DNA from: Candidatus Bipolaricaulota bacterium | GTDB taxonomy: Bacteria; Bipolaricaulota; Bipolaricaulia; UBA7950; UBA9294 | Length of the DNA: 32,431 nt | Direction of reading: 5' to 3' | NCBI GenBank assembly: GCA_021159055.1 | Contig: JAGGSO010000013.1 | Span: 1-32,431, forward strand | Shown: in pieces, positions 7,508 to 18,222 of the stretch | How positions within the stretch are numbered: position 1 is the stretch's first letter | Layout: every line of letters begins with the position of its first letter | The notes under the pieces: generated by a model | What the model was told of the DNA's origin: nothing | The model's input: the letters and a program-made list of their open reading frames with translations, nothing else | The model's database searches: none | Made by a program: the position numbers and the translations under genes

Positions 7508-8998
7508 ATGAAGCGCTTGGCGCGCGATGTCATCCTCCTCGCCTTGGCGACCGGGATCTCGCGCGTGTTCGGGCTGTTCCGCGACATGACGATCGCCGAT
7601 CGGTTCGGAGCAGGGGCGGCGTACGACGCGTTTCTGATCGCGTTCTTCCTCCCCCACTTCCTCCGCCGGCTTCTCGCCGAGGGGGCGCTCTCCACCGCGT
7701 TCATCCCGGCCTACACCGACGCCCTTGTCACCGACCGGGATGCGGATCGGTTGGCAAGCAACGTCCTCTCCCTCCTCCTCGTCCTGTTCCCCGGGGTCGT
7801 CGCCGCCGGGGTCCTCCTCGCCCCGTACTACCTCCCGTTCCTCGCGACCGGGTTTCCCCCTGATAAGCTGCGCCTTTCGATCCACCTCGCACAGGTCCTG
7901 TTTCCGTTCATCGCCCTCGTCGGATTCGCCGCGGTATTCATGGGGATCTTAAACGCGCACCACCGCTTCTTTCCGGCCGCGGCCGCCCCGGTGATGTTCA
8001 ACCTGGGGATGATCGGGGGAGCCCTCCTCGCGCCCCGGTTCTCCCCGCCGATACTGGGGTTGGCGGTCGGAGCCCTCGTCGGGGGAGCAGGCCAGCTCCT
8101 GTTTCAGGTCCCAGCGCTGATCCGGATTGGATTCCGGTTCCGGTTTACCCTGCTTCCGCTCCACCCCGGGGTGCGACAGATGGGGCGGCTGATGGCCCCG
8201 GCAGTGCTCGGCCTGGCCGTGACCCAGGTGAACCTGCTCGTCGATAACAAGCTCGCCTCCTACCTCGGGACCGGGGCGATATCCTCTCTCCAGTACGCGA
8301 TGCGCCTGTTTCAGCTCCCCCTCGGGATGTTCGCGGTGAGCATCGCCACCGCCCTCCTCCCCCGGTTATCCCGTGCCGTCGCCCGCGGCGACGATCACGA
8401 ATTCGCGTCCCAGCTCCGCCAGGGGATCGAGGGCGGAATGTTCCTCCTCCTTCCGGCGATGGTCGGCCTGTATGCGGTCGGGCACGAGGTGATCGCACTC
8501 CTGTTCCAGCACGGAAGCTTCACCCCCGGGGACACGCTCCGCACCACACAGATCCTCTACTTCTACATCATCGGGATCCTCCCCTACGGGCTCGTGTACG
8601 CGTTCACCCGGGCGTTCTACGCGTTGGGACGAACCGGGATCCCCCTCCTCGCCTCGACCGGGGCGGTGGCGGCGAACGTGGCGTTCGACCTGCTCCTCGT
8701 CGGCCCGCTCGGAGCGCGTGGCCTCGCCTTGGCGACTGCGATCTCCGGGATCGTCAACGCTGCAATCCTCGGGACGGCCCTTGCCCGGAGGATCGAGTTC
8801 GATTGGGCGGCATTGGGAAAGATCGTGATCGGATGCGGAATCCTCTACGCAGGAGTGATCGGGGTAAAGGCGGGAATGAGGACGCTCCCGCTGGGAGCGG
8901 AAACGTTCGGGGCGATACTCGCCGGGGTGGCGATCTACATCGGCTACGCTCGGGTCACGGGCCTGCTCAGGCTAGTCAGTCGAGGTCAGACGGAGTGA
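7508..8998 (+). CDS. murJ: Lipid II flippase MurJ
   Basis: A 496-residue polytopic membrane protein of the MurJ/MviN branch of the MOP superfamily, which moves lipid II across the inner membrane for peptidoglycan assembly. The N-terminus is typical: ATGISRVFGLFRDMTIADRFGAG, then DAFLIAFFLPHFLRRLLAEGALSTAFIPAY with the conserved Arg and Glu of the central cavity. About 13-14 hydrophobic segments follow, including NLLVDNKLASYLGTGAISSLQYAMRLFQLPLG, a standard MurJ helix 7-8 motif. The ATG at 7508 has GGTGGAGG six bases upstream. The last 23 bases overlap the end of the convergent Cys-rich gene. Confidence 0.95.
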   Translation: MKRLARDVILLALATGISRVFGLFRDMTIADRFGAGAAYDAFLIAFFLPHFLRRLLAEGALSTAFIPAYTDALVTDRDADRLASNVLSLLLVLFPGVVAAGVLLAPYYLPFLATGFPPDKLRLSIHLAQVLFPFIALVGFAAVFMGILNAHHRFFPAAAAPVMFNLGMIGGALLAPRFSPPILGLAVGALVGGAGQLLFQVPALIRIGFRFRFTLLPLHPGVRQMGRLMAPAVLGLAVTQVNLLVDNKLASYLGTGAISSLQYAMRLFQLPLGMFAVSIATALLPRLSRAVARGDDHEFASQLRQGIEGGMFLLLPAMVGLYAVGHEVIALLFQHGSFTPGDTLRTTQILYFYIIGILPYGLVYAFTRAFYALGRTGIPLLASTGAVAANVAFDLLLVGPLGARGLALATAISGIVNAAILGTALARRIEFDWAALGKIVIGCGILYAGVIGVKAGMRTLPLGAETFGAILAGVAIYIGYARVTGLLRLVSRGQTE

Positions 8999-9578
8999 TG
9001 ATCAGGCGCGGTTCGTTTTGCCACTCAGACGGAGGGACAAATCCGGCAAGCCCGGTGAGGAACGCCCGCGGTGAACTCGGATCGCGCATCCGCTCCAGGA
9101 CACGTGCTATCCGATCGACTGCCGCGCGCATCCGCTCGCGGTCGATCTTCCCCTCCTCGATCAACTGGGAGATCCCTTCCCACAGCGGCCTTCCCAACGG
9201 GGTACCCGGCTGGGCGATGAGCTCGATCGGACTCAGGCGCGCCCTCAGGTCGGAGAGGCTGGTCGCGACTTGCTCGTCAGTAATCCCGGGAACGCGGGCC
9301 GAGACAGCAAGAAGCATTCGTTCGAGAAAGAAGACGTGCTGAAGGGTATCGCGATCCTGGGCGATGTCGGCATTCACCTCGGTCCACACCTTGCGGTAGC
9401 GGGCGGCGTGCTTCTCCCGCTGGAACGCCTCGTGCCGCTTCAGGTATGGACACGTCTCCGGACAGTCGATTTCCACGACCCGCTTCTCCCCGCAGCACCG
9501 GGAGCAGATGTACCCACCGAGGGCCGGACAATGACGCGTCCCCCGGCGTTTACCGCACGATACGCAGATTTGCGCCAT
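8976..9578 (-). CDS. Cys-rich N-terminal zinc-binding protein, unknown function
   Basis: A 200-residue protein I do not recognise by name. The first 45 residues hold eight cysteines (5, 8, 17, 25, 28, 29, 39, 43) in a CxxC / C / CxxCC / CxxxC arrangement that should bind one or two metal ions; the pattern is reminiscent of small zinc fingers with an ALGGYICSRCCGEKR core, and the CP-rich end resembles iron-sulfur or zinc knuckles. The remaining 150 residues are predicted mostly helical with no clear motif. It begins one base after the stop of the MIP18-type gene, so the two form an operon; this invites a guess of a role in metal or Fe-S handling, which is inference. The 3' end overlaps murJ tail to tail by 23 bases. 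Confidence 0.75.
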   Translation of the reverse strand: MAQICVSCGKRRGTRHCPALGGYICSRCCGEKRVVEIDCPETCPYLKRHEAFQREKHAARYRKVWTEVNADIAQDRDTLQHVFFLERMLLAVSARVPGITDEQVATSLSDLRARLSPIELIAQPGTPLGRPLWEGISQLIEEGKIDRERMRAAVDRIARVLERMRDPSSPRAFLTGLAGFVPPSEWQNEPRLIITPSDLD

Positions 9579-9579
9579 T

Positions 9580-9879
9580 CTAGAAACCGAGCTGTGATCG
9601 AGCCTCCTCCGAGATCATCTCCGGGCTCCACGGTGGATCCCACACGATGCTCACCTCCACGTCCGCCTCTGGGAACGCATCGCGCAGGGCCTGTTCCACG
9701 CTCCCGGCGAGCATCCCCGCAAGGGGGCAGCCCGGGGTGGTGAGTGTCATGTCGATGGAAATCTTGTTCCCCTCAATCCCGATGTTGTAGATTAAGCCAA
9801 GATCGACGACGTTCAATCCAAGCTCGGGATCGATCACATCGGTGAGGGCGGATCGTACCTGTTCCGTCGTGATGTTCAT
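9580..9879 (-). CDS. MIP18/SufT-type Fe-S assembly protein (DUF59)
   Basis: A 99-residue DUF59 protein. Conserved features: VIDPELGLNVVDLGLIYNI (residues 16-34), TLTTPGCPLAGML with the invariant Cys51, and WDPPWSPEMISEEARSQLGF at the C-terminus. Members such as SufT, PaaD and MIP18 help insert iron-sulfur clusters into target proteins; which targets apply here is unknown. The ATG at 9877-9879 is chosen because AAGGAGG lies 7 bases upstream and the frame ahead of it runs through a near-consensus promoter. It is the first gene of a two-gene operon with the Cys-rich protein. Confidence 0.9.
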   Translation of the reverse strand: MNITTEQVRSALTDVIDPELGLNVVDLGLIYNIGIEGNKISIDMTLTTPGCPLAGMLAGSVEQALRDAFPEADVEVSIVWDPPWSPEMISEEARSQLGF

Positions 9880-9903
9880 CAGTTCCTCCTTCAGTTTGGC
9901 GAG

Positions 9904-9932
9904 ATTATACGGGGCGGAAAAGATCGGGTCAA
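9904..9932 (-). promoter_or_regulatory. Near-consensus sigma-70 promoter for DUF59 operon
   Basis: On the minus strand TTGACC (9927-9932) and a perfect TATAAT (9904-9909) are separated by 17 bases. It lies in the short gap after dxr and drives the DUF59 and Cys-rich genes. Confidence 0.75.
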
Positions 9933-9944
9933 AACCGGAAGAGA

Positions 9945-11092
9945 TCAGATCGCGAACTCCTGCGCAAACCCTCGCGCCCAGGCGTCGGCGGCGCGGATCC
10001 CTTCCAGAGAGAGGGGGGAATCGTCCTGCCACGCGGCGAGCGCAGCCGCGATCCCGCGCGCGATCCCGGTGAACGGGATCTCCCCGGCGAGAAACCGGTG
10101 AACCAAGACCTCGTCAGCAGCATTGGCCACTGCGGGAGCGGTTCCGCCGCGCCGCGCCGCGGAGAGCACGGCTTCAAAGGCCGGGTAGCGCTCAGGATCG
10201 AGCGGTTCGAACGCGAGGGTCCCCACAGTGGCCAGGTCGAGCCGGGGGAGTCCGGTGTCCGGTCGATCGGGATAGACAAGGGCGTACTGGATCGGGATCC
10301 GCATGTCCGGCGCCGCGAGCTGGGCGATCACCGATCCGTCGCGGTACTCGACGAGGGAGTGGACCACCGAGCTCGGGTGGATCACCGGTTCGATCCGCTC
10401 GTAGGGGATCGCGAACAGATAATGCGCCTCGATCACCTCGAACGCCTTGTTCACCATCGTCGCCGAGTCGATCGTGATCCGTGCCCCCATGCTCCAGTTG
10501 GGATGACGCAGGGCGTCCTCCGGCCGGACCGTATCAAGTTCGGGGAGCGGCGTGCGCAGGAACGGCCCGCCCGAGGCGGTGATGATCAACCGCCGCACCT
10601 CGTCCCGTCTCCCAGCAGAAAGGGCTTGCAGGAGGGCGCTGTGCTCGGAGTCAATCGGGACGATCCTGCCGCCGTGGGCGGCGAGGGCGGCTTTCACCAG
10701 CTCGCCCCCGATCACCAGGCTCTCCTTGTTGGCCAAGGCGACGGTCCGCCCCCGCTCGAGCGCGGCCAGGGTCGGGCGAAGGCCGATCGCCCCGACGAGG
10801 GCGTTCACCACGAGATCGACCCCATCGAGGCGGGCGAGGCCGACCAGCCCGTCCGCGCCGGCCATGACCTTTAAGTCGGGGAACCTGTGGGCAAGCCTCC
10901 TCTTCCCCTCTTCCTCTGCCACTGAGACGACTTGCGGACGGAAGGCCTCGATCTGGGTTGCGAGGAGTTCGATGTTGTGTCCCGCCCCGAGGCCGACGAG
11001 TTCAAACTCGTACCCGGCGCGGTTGAGGCGGGAGATCACGTCGATCGTCTGCGTGCCGATCGAGCCGGTCGCCCCGAGGATGACGACGCGCA

Positions 11093-11093
<1 letters not shown>
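9945..11093 (-). CDS. dxr: 1-deoxy-D-xylulose 5-phosphate reductoisomerase
   Basis: A 382-residue Dxr (IspC), which converts DXP to 2-C-methyl-D-erythritol 4-phosphate with NADPH, the committed step of the MEP isoprenoid pathway. Visible features: the NADPH loop GATGSIG (7-13), ANKESLVIGGEL (121-132), metal ligands D148 and E150 in PIDSEHSAL, ITASGGPF (171-178), HPNWSMGARITIDSATMVN (197-215) and E219 in KAFEVIEAH. The C-terminal helical domain is complete. The ATG shares one base with the ftsH stop (TGATG), so translation is coupled to ftsH. No other MEP genes are in the window. Confidence 0.96.
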
Positions 11094-12925
<1,832 letters not shown>

Positions 12926-12942
12926 AATTTTTCCTCATCCGA

Positions 12943-12971
12943 ATTGTAGCATCGCGGCCTTCTCCGGTCAA
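12943..12971 (-). promoter_or_regulatory. Sigma-70-type promoter for ftsH
   Basis: On the minus strand TTGACC (12966-12971), a 17-base spacer and TACAAT (12943-12948) preceded by TGC, so it also has an extended -10. No heat-shock-type CIRCE palindrome is seen nearby. Confidence 0.7.
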
Positions 12972-12999
12972 ACCTGCTACTGCGTAAGGATTTCCGTGA

Positions 13000-13650
13000 T
13001 CAGCGCCTGTCGGACTTCCGGCTCAAGAGCGGCTTTATCAGCGGGCGTTCCTCCCCGCGGAGAAGGCGGGAGATATTGCTCCGGTGGGTGAACAAGATGA
13101 ACGCGGCCAACCCGGAGGTGAGCCCGAGAAGGAGCGGAGGATAGGTCCCGATCCCATAGTGATTGAACAGCCCGATCGCGATCGGGACGCTGACTGCGCC
13201 GAGGAGCGAGCCGACCGACACCCGGCCGGTGAGTACGAGTGCGAGCGCGAACACCCCGGCGGCGATCCCGAGCGGGAGCGGTGCGACCCCGATCAGCATC
13301 CCGGTCGTGGTGGCAACCCCTTTTCCCCCGCGGAATCCGATGTAGACCGGAAACACGTGCCCGATGACCGCAGCCAGGCCGCACAGGACAGCCGTTTCCG
13401 GCGCCCCGAGGGGGAGAGGGCCGAGCGGGATCCGGGGAATGAGCGTTGCGGCGATCAGTCCCTTCCCTAGGTCGATCACTAGCACCGCCACCCCGGCCTT
13501 CCATCCCAGGGCGCGCCACGTGTTCGTCGCACCCACGTTTCCGCTTCCGACCTTCCGGATGTCGATCCCCTTGATCAGCTTTCCCGCGATGAGCGCGGTG
13601 GGGATCGCTCCGATCAGATACGCGATCAGAATAAGGCCGATAAGACTCAT
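13000..13650 (-). CDS. plsY: Acyl-phosphate glycerol-3-phosphate acyltransferase
   Basis: A 216-residue PlsY, the membrane enzyme that transfers an acyl group from acyl phosphate to glycerol 3-phosphate in phospholipid synthesis. Three conserved cytoplasmic motifs are present: KVGSGNVGATN (about 33-43), GHVFPVYIGFRGGKGVATT (about 97-115) and THRSNISRLLRGEE near 188-201. About five to seven hydrophobic helices separate them. The gene begins one base after the purB stop, so it is the last gene of the purB-side operon. The C-terminal tail after GEE is short and basic. Confidence 0.95.
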   Translation of the reverse strand: MSLIGLILIAYLIGAIPTALIAGKLIKGIDIRKVGSGNVGATNTWRALGWKAGVAVLVIDLGKGLIAATLIPRIPLGPLPLGAPETAVLCGLAAVIGHVFPVYIGFRGGKGVATTTGMLIGVAPLPLGIAAGVFALALVLTGRVSVGSLLGAVSVPIAIGLFNHYGIGTYPPLLLGLTSGLAAFILFTHRSNISRLLRGEERPLIKPLLSRKSDRR

Positions 13651-13651
13651 A

Positions 13652-14944
13652 TCAACCGATCTCCTTTCTCAGGTTCTCGATCATCCGCGAACTCATCTTC
13701 CGCAGCCGGGCGAGCAGCGCGTCCTCGTCGAGCTTCGCGTCGGCAAGGATGGGAGCAACCTGGGGGTCCGCGCGGAGTGCGGCGAAGAAATCGGCATCCT
13801 CGCGCACCGCGCGTTCCGCCGCCCGCTTCACCGCCTCATGCGCAGCACGGCGCGGCATCCCCGCCTTCACCAGCTCCAGGAGGACGGCCTGGGAGTGGAT
13901 CGCCCCGCGGGTGAGGTGGAGGTTCGCCGCAATCCGGTCGCGATGCACGACGAGCCCGGCAACCAGTTTTGTCGTCTTCACCAGCATGTAGTGAACGAGG
14001 AGGAACGAGTCCGGGATCACCACCCGCTCGACCGACGAGTGGGACATGTCCCGCTCGTGCCACAGGGCGATGTTCTCCAGCGCTGCCTGCAGGTTCCCAC
14101 GCAGGATCCGGGCCAGACCGCAGATCCGCTCGGCGGTGATCGGATTGCGCTTGTGCGGCATGGATGATGACCCCTCCGGCTGCGGCTCCTCCACCTCGCC
14201 CACCTCGGTGCGGGAGAGGTGCCTTATCTCCAGCGCGATCTTCTCCAGGCTCGCTCCGGTGATCGCAAGCGCGGACAGGACCTCGGCGTGGCGATCGCGC
14301 TGGAGGATCTGACTCGCCACCGGCGCGGGGCGCAGGCCGAGTTTCTCAAGCGCGCGCTTCTCCACCTCCGGCGAGATCTGCGAATAGGTCCCGACCGGGC
14401 CGGAGAGCTTCCCCACGCTGATCGTCGCTTGTGCAGCTTGCAACCGCACGAGATCGCGGGCGATCTCCGCCGCCCAGTTCCCGAACTTCAGCCCCAGGGT
14501 CGTCGGCTCAGCGTGCATCCCGTGCGTCCGGCCGATGATGACCAATTCTTGGTACTCGACCGCCTTCTCGAGGAGCAGCTCCTTCAGCCCGGTCGCCTCG
14601 TTGAGGATGATGTCGAGCCCGTCCCGCATCTGCAGGGACAGGGCCGTGTCCTTGACGTCGGATGAGGTGAGCCCCTGATGGATGAATCGTCCCGGCGGGC
14701 CGGCCTGCTCCTCGAGCGAGCGAATGAACGCGAGCAGATCGTGATGGATCTCCGCCTCGATCGCGGCGATCCGGTCGGGATTCACGTGCACCCTGTCCCG
14801 CACCGCAGCGTACGTCCCCGCCGGGACATCGCCATGCGCCTCCAGCGCCGCGAGCGCGGCGAGCTCGACCTCGAGCCAGCGGACGTACTGCGCTTCCAGC
14901 GTCCACAGCTCCCGCATCGGTGACAGGCTATATCGTTCGATCAT
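13652..14944 (-). CDS. purB: Adenylosuccinate lyase
   Basis: A 430-residue PurB of the fumarase/aspartase superfamily, acting twice in purine synthesis (SAICAR to AICAR, adenylosuccinate to AMP). Conserved regions: HQGLTSSDVKDTA (89-101), GRTHGMHAEPTTLG with the general-acid His141, and the mobile signature loop GSSSMPHKRNPI (258-269). The length is typical of the shorter bacterial PurB class. The ATG at 14942-14944 gives the normal family N-terminus (MIERYSLSPM). The GGAGG upstream is about 13 bases away, and it sits in the loop of a possible small hairpin (ATCCGC/GCGGAT at about 14953-14972), which may bring it nearer. plsY follows after one base. Confidence 0.96.
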   Translation of the reverse strand: MIERYSLSPMRELWTLEAQYVRWLEVELAALAALEAHGDVPAGTYAAVRDRVHVNPDRIAAIEAEIHHDLLAFIRSLEEQAGPPGRFIHQGLTSSDVKDTALSLQMRDGLDIILNEATGLKELLLEKAVEYQELVIIGRTHGMHAEPTTLGLKFGNWAAEIARDLVRLQAAQATISVGKLSGPVGTYSQISPEVEKRALEKLGLRPAPVASQILQRDRHAEVLSALAITGASLEKIALEIRHLSRTEVGEVEEPQPEGSSSMPHKRNPITAERICGLARILRGNLQAALENIALWHERDMSHSSVERVVIPDSFLLVHYMLVKTTKLVAGLVVHRDRIAANLHLTRGAIHSQAVLLELVKAGMPRRAAHEAVKRAAERAVREDADFFAALRADPQVAPILADAKLDEDALLARLRKMSSRMIENLRKEIG

Positions 14945-14990
14945 CTTCGAATCCGCATCCTCCGGCGGATGTACCTCCCGCCTATGCTAA

Positions 14991-16124
14991 TCATACTCCC
15001 CCGCCCGCGTCCGGAGAAAGTCCGGCCGGGTAGCCGCTTACAAGCAGATCGTCCCCGAACCGCGCGATCACAACGTCCTTGAGCCTGAGCGCAGCGGTGA
15101 CTCGCTCGACTCCGCTCCCTCCGACCGCCGTGACCGCGTTGCGGCCGCCGATGATGATCGGGGCGATGAATAGCGCGACTTTGTCCACCAGCCGCGCCTC
15201 CAGGAACGCAGCTGCGGTCTCACTCCCCCCTTCGACCAGAAGGGAGTCGAGGTTCTCCTCCCCGAGCCGCCCCAGGAGCCTTCGTAGGTCGACCTTCCCC
15301 TCAGCTCCGGGCAGGCGCCAGACCTCGACTGCCTGAGCGCGAAGCCGCTCCTCCTTCTCCTCCGGCATCGCTGCGGTGGCGACGATCGTCCTTCCCTCCT
15401 GATGGAACATCCTCAGATCAAGCGGGATCCGACCAGCACCGTCGAGTACGATCCGCACGGGATTCGGGCCCTTGACGTGACGGACGGTGAGGAGCGGATC
15501 GTCGCGGATCGCGGTGGTTGCTCCGACGAGGACGGCGGCGAACCTTCGGCGGAGGCGATGGACCTCGGTCCGCGCCTCCTTCCCGGTGATCCACTTTGAA
15601 TCGCCGGTCCGGGTCGCGATCTTCCCGTCGATGCTCTCGGCGAGCTTGAGGAGAACGAACGGGATCCTGGTGGTGATGAACTTGAAGAAGATCTCGTTCG
15701 CGCGCTGCGCTTCCTGTTTGAGCACCCCTTCCGTCACTTCGATCCCGGCGGCGCGAAGTTTATCTATCCCCCGACCGCTCACGAGCGGGTTCGGACCGCG
15801 GCGGGCGACGACGCCGCGGGAGATGCCGGCCGCGATGATCCGATCGGCACACGGTGGAGTCTTCCCGTAGTGGGAGCACGGTTCGAGGGTGACGTAGATC
15901 GTCGCGCCAGCCGCCTCCTCCCCCGCTTCCTCCAGGGCGAAGACCTCGGCGTGCGGCCCGCCGAACCGTTTATGCCAGCCCCGGCCGATGATCTCTCCAT
16001 CCTTTACCACCACCGCGCCGACGATCGGGTTCGGATTGGTGTATCCCTCACCCCGCCGGGCGAGCTCAAGTGCGAGGCGCATGTAGCGCTCATCGACCGA
16101 GTTCGTGGGGTTTGTTGGGTTCAT
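14991..16124 (-). CDS. ribD: Riboflavin biosynthesis deaminase/reductase RibD
   Basis: A 377-residue bifunctional RibD for the second and third steps of riboflavin synthesis. The N-terminal cytidine-deaminase-like domain (about 10-150) shows the zinc site HAEV (H58, E60) and PCSHYGKTPPC (C83, C92). The C-terminal reductase domain (about 155-370) begins with PFVLLKLAESIDGKIAT and contains LLVEGGSETAAAFL. The ATG at 16122-16124 lies four bases after the rpe stop and has no ribosome binding site, so coupling to rpe is likely; a second in-frame ATG lies at 16080-16082 but would cut into the conserved first helix. No other rib genes or FMN riboswitch were found here. Confidence 0.95.
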   Translation of the reverse strand: MNPTNPTNSVDERYMRLALELARRGEGYTNPNPIVGAVVVKDGEIIGRGWHKRFGGPHAEVFALEEAGEEAAGATIYVTLEPCSHYGKTPPCADRIIAAGISRGVVARRGPNPLVSGRGIDKLRAAGIEVTEGVLKQEAQRANEIFFKFITTRIPFVLLKLAESIDGKIATRTGDSKWITGKEARTEVHRLRRRFAAVLVGATTAIRDDPLLTVRHVKGPNPVRIVLDGAGRIPLDLRMFHQEGRTIVATAAMPEEKEERLRAQAVEVWRLPGAEGKVDLRRLLGRLGEENLDSLLVEGGSETAAAFLEARLVDKVALFIAPIIIGGRNAVTAVGGSGVERVTAALRLKDVVIARFGDDLLVSGYPAGLSPDAGGGV

Positions 16125-16128
16125 GGGG

Positions 16129-16770
16129 TCAGCTCGCTGCTGCGATCAGGGCGCGCATGGCGGCGATTCGATCCGGTTTCCCGAAGATCGCCGATCCAGC
16201 GACGATCAGCTCCGCCCCGGCATTGACTACCTTGCCGACGTTGGTCGCGTTGATCCCGCCGTCTACCGAGATCGTAACCGGCCGTTCCCCGATCTCCGCC
16301 CTCAGCTTCTCAATCCGATCCACCGCTTCCGGCATGAACTTCTGCCCCCCGAATCCGGGTTCGACGCTCATCACCAGGACGAGGTCGACGAGGTCGAGGT
16401 AGGGGAAGACCGCGGTGATCGGGGTAATCGGTCGAAGCGAGATCCCGACCTTGCACCCGAGCCTCCGGATCTCCTCGATCGTCCGGAACGGCTCGTCCTT
16501 CGATTCGAAGTGGAATGTGATCATATCGGCCGGGGTGACCTCGAACCGGGGTGCGTAGTGGATCGGATAGTCGATCATCAGATGGATGTCGAACGGCTTC
16601 TCCAGTCCGCGGCGCAGTGAGTTCACCACCGGCGGCCCGATCGTCAGGTTGTCGACGAAGTGCCCGTCCATTACGTCGATGTGGAAGTAGTCGGCGAGCG
16701 GCTCGACCTCCCGCGCCTCGGCCCGCAGGTTCCCGAAGTCAGCCGACAGAAGGGATGGGGAGAGCTTCAT
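16129..16770 (-). CDS. rpe: Ribulose-phosphate 3-epimerase
   Basis: A 213-residue TIM-barrel epimerase interconverting ribulose 5-phosphate and xylulose 5-phosphate in the pentose phosphate pathway. Visible motifs: SPSLLSADFGNL (4-15), the metal-site strand FHIDVMDGHFV (29-39), DIHLMI with His63, the MSVEPGFGGQKFMP loop near 137-150, and ISVDGGIN followed by the phosphate-binding GAELIVAGSAIFG. The start at 16768-16770 is chosen because MKLSPSLL matches the family N-terminus and shares an ATGA overlap with the upstream protease gene. The frame is open further upstream but only as antisense-like read-through of the neighbour. Confidence 0.96.
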   Translation of the reverse strand: MKLSPSLLSADFGNLRAEAREVEPLADYFHIDVMDGHFVDNLTIGPPVVNSLRRGLEKPFDIHLMIDYPIHYAPRFEVTPADMITFHFESKDEPFRTIEEIRRLGCKVGISLRPITPITAVFPYLDLVDLVLVMSVEPGFGGQKFMPEAVDRIEKLRAEIGERPVTISVDGGINATNVGKVVNAGAELIVAGSAIFGKPDRIAAMRALIAAAS

Positions 16771-17456
16771 CTCCGCCTGCTCACCGAGAGGAGCATCAGG
16801 AGCTGGAGCGCAGCCATGGCCGCAGCGGCGACGTAGGTGAGAGCGGCAGCAAACAGGACCTCTTTCACCTCGCCGAGCTCCTCTTCGCTCACCAGGTACC
16901 CGTCCCGCAGGGCGGCGATCGCCCGGCGCGAGGCATCGAACTCGACCGGCAGCGTCACCAGAGTGAACAGGACTGCGACAGAGAACGCGAGGATTCCGAT
17001 CGTCATGAACGGTTCGTACCGGAAGATCAGCCCGAGGAAGAACAGGGGAAACGCAAGTTGGGAGCCGAGGTTGGCCACTGGGACGATCGCGCTGCGCAGC
17101 GCGAGGGGCTTGTAACCACGGGCGTGCTGGATCGCGTGGCCGGCTTCGTGCGCCGCCACCCCGACCGCTGCCACGGACTGGGAATTGGGCTCGGACAGGC
17201 GGAGGACCCTGTGCCGTGGGTCGTAATGGTCGGACAGAGCACCGCGGATCCCCTGGATCTCGACGTCGGAGATCCCGGACGCCGCCAGAATCCGCTGCGC
17301 CGCCTGAGCAGCAGTGATTCCAGACGCGGTCTGCACCCGCGCATAGCGCGCGTAGGTGGAGCGCACCTTGTACTGGGCATAGAGTGCTAGGATGAGTGCG
17401 GGCAACAGAATCAAGATGCTCGGCCCCATGAAGAAAGGAAGCCCCCACAAGTACAT
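16767..17456 (-). CDS. YugP-type neutral zinc metallopeptidase
   Basis: A 229-residue membrane zinc peptidase of the YugP family. An N-terminal hydrophobic helix (about 10-28) is followed by a soluble part with a zinc motif HEAGHAIQHA (H103, E104, H107) and then three or four hydrophobic segments; the likely third ligand Glu lies in PVEFDASRRA near residue 172. Length and order match the family norm. Natural substrates are not established. It starts three bases after the vanZ-like stop and overlaps rpe by four bases (ATGA), so it is embedded in the same operon; a functional tie to sugar or riboflavin metabolism is not implied. Confidence 0.9.
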   Translation of the reverse strand: MYLWGLPFFMGPSILILLPALILALYAQYKVRSTYARYARVQTASGITAAQAAQRILAASGISDVEIQGIRGALSDHYDPRHRVLRLSEPNSQSVAAVGVAAHEAGHAIQHARGYKPLALRSAIVPVANLGSQLAFPLFFLGLIFRYEPFMTIGILAFSVAVLFTLVTLPVEFDASRRAIAALRDGYLVSEEELGEVKEVLFAAALTYVAAAAMAALQLLMLLSVSRRR

Positions 17457-17459
17457 CTT

Positions 17460-17867
17460 TCATTCCCCCTTATCCGAATTCCGCCCGTTAAGTATAAATC
17501 GACGGTGAACACCGGACAAGGTCCGGCGCAGGAACAGAAACGCCGTTCCCGCTGCGATGATCCCCCCGGCGATGTCCGCTCCCCAGTCGGCGATCGAGGC
17601 GTCGCGGGCCGGAACGAACAGTTGATGCAACTCGTCGCTTCCGGCGTAGACCGCGGTCAGGACGAAGGCAGCGAGGATCGGTCTTTTCCCGAACGAGCCC
17701 GCCGCGGCCAACAACCCGAACAGGAAGAACTCCCCGCAGTGGAGAATCTTATCCCCTCCCGGGATCGGGAGGAGCGGGCCGCCGTTTGTGAGCGGGAGCG
17801 AGGAGAGGTAGAAGATCGCCCCGGCGTAGGCGATCAGAACTGTGCGCCAGAACAACTTCCTGTTCAT
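17460..17867 (-). CDS. VanZ-like family membrane protein
   Basis: A 135-residue VanZ-like protein with about four transmembrane helices. The family motif is clear: FYLSSLP near the start, then a KILHCGEFFLFGLLA stretch, and SDELHQLFVPARDASIADWGADIAGG around 77-102 (E-x-x-Q-x-F-x-P-x-R-x-x-x-x-D-W-x-x-N-like core). VanZ itself gives low-level teicoplanin resistance, but the family is widespread and mostly of unknown role, so no resistance should be inferred. GGAGG lies just before the ATG. The gene begins about 17 bases after the 3' end of rnpB and is likely expressed by read-through from it. Confidence 0.85.
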   Translation of the reverse strand: MNRKLFWRTVLIAYAGAIFYLSSLPLTNGGPLLPIPGGDKILHCGEFFLFGLLAAAGSFGKRPILAAFVLTAVYAGSDELHQLFVPARDASIADWGADIAGGIIAAGTAFLFLRRTLSGVHRRFILNGRNSDKGE

Positions 17868-17884
17868 CGTTCCTCCGATGAAAT

Positions 17885-18193
<309 letters not shown>

Positions 18194-18222
<29 letters not shown>

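Noticed and set aside
16771-17463. Long N-terminal extension of rpe
   Set aside because: The frame stays open upstream, but the family N-terminus is at MKLSPSLL and the extension is another-frame read-through of the YugP-type protease gene.
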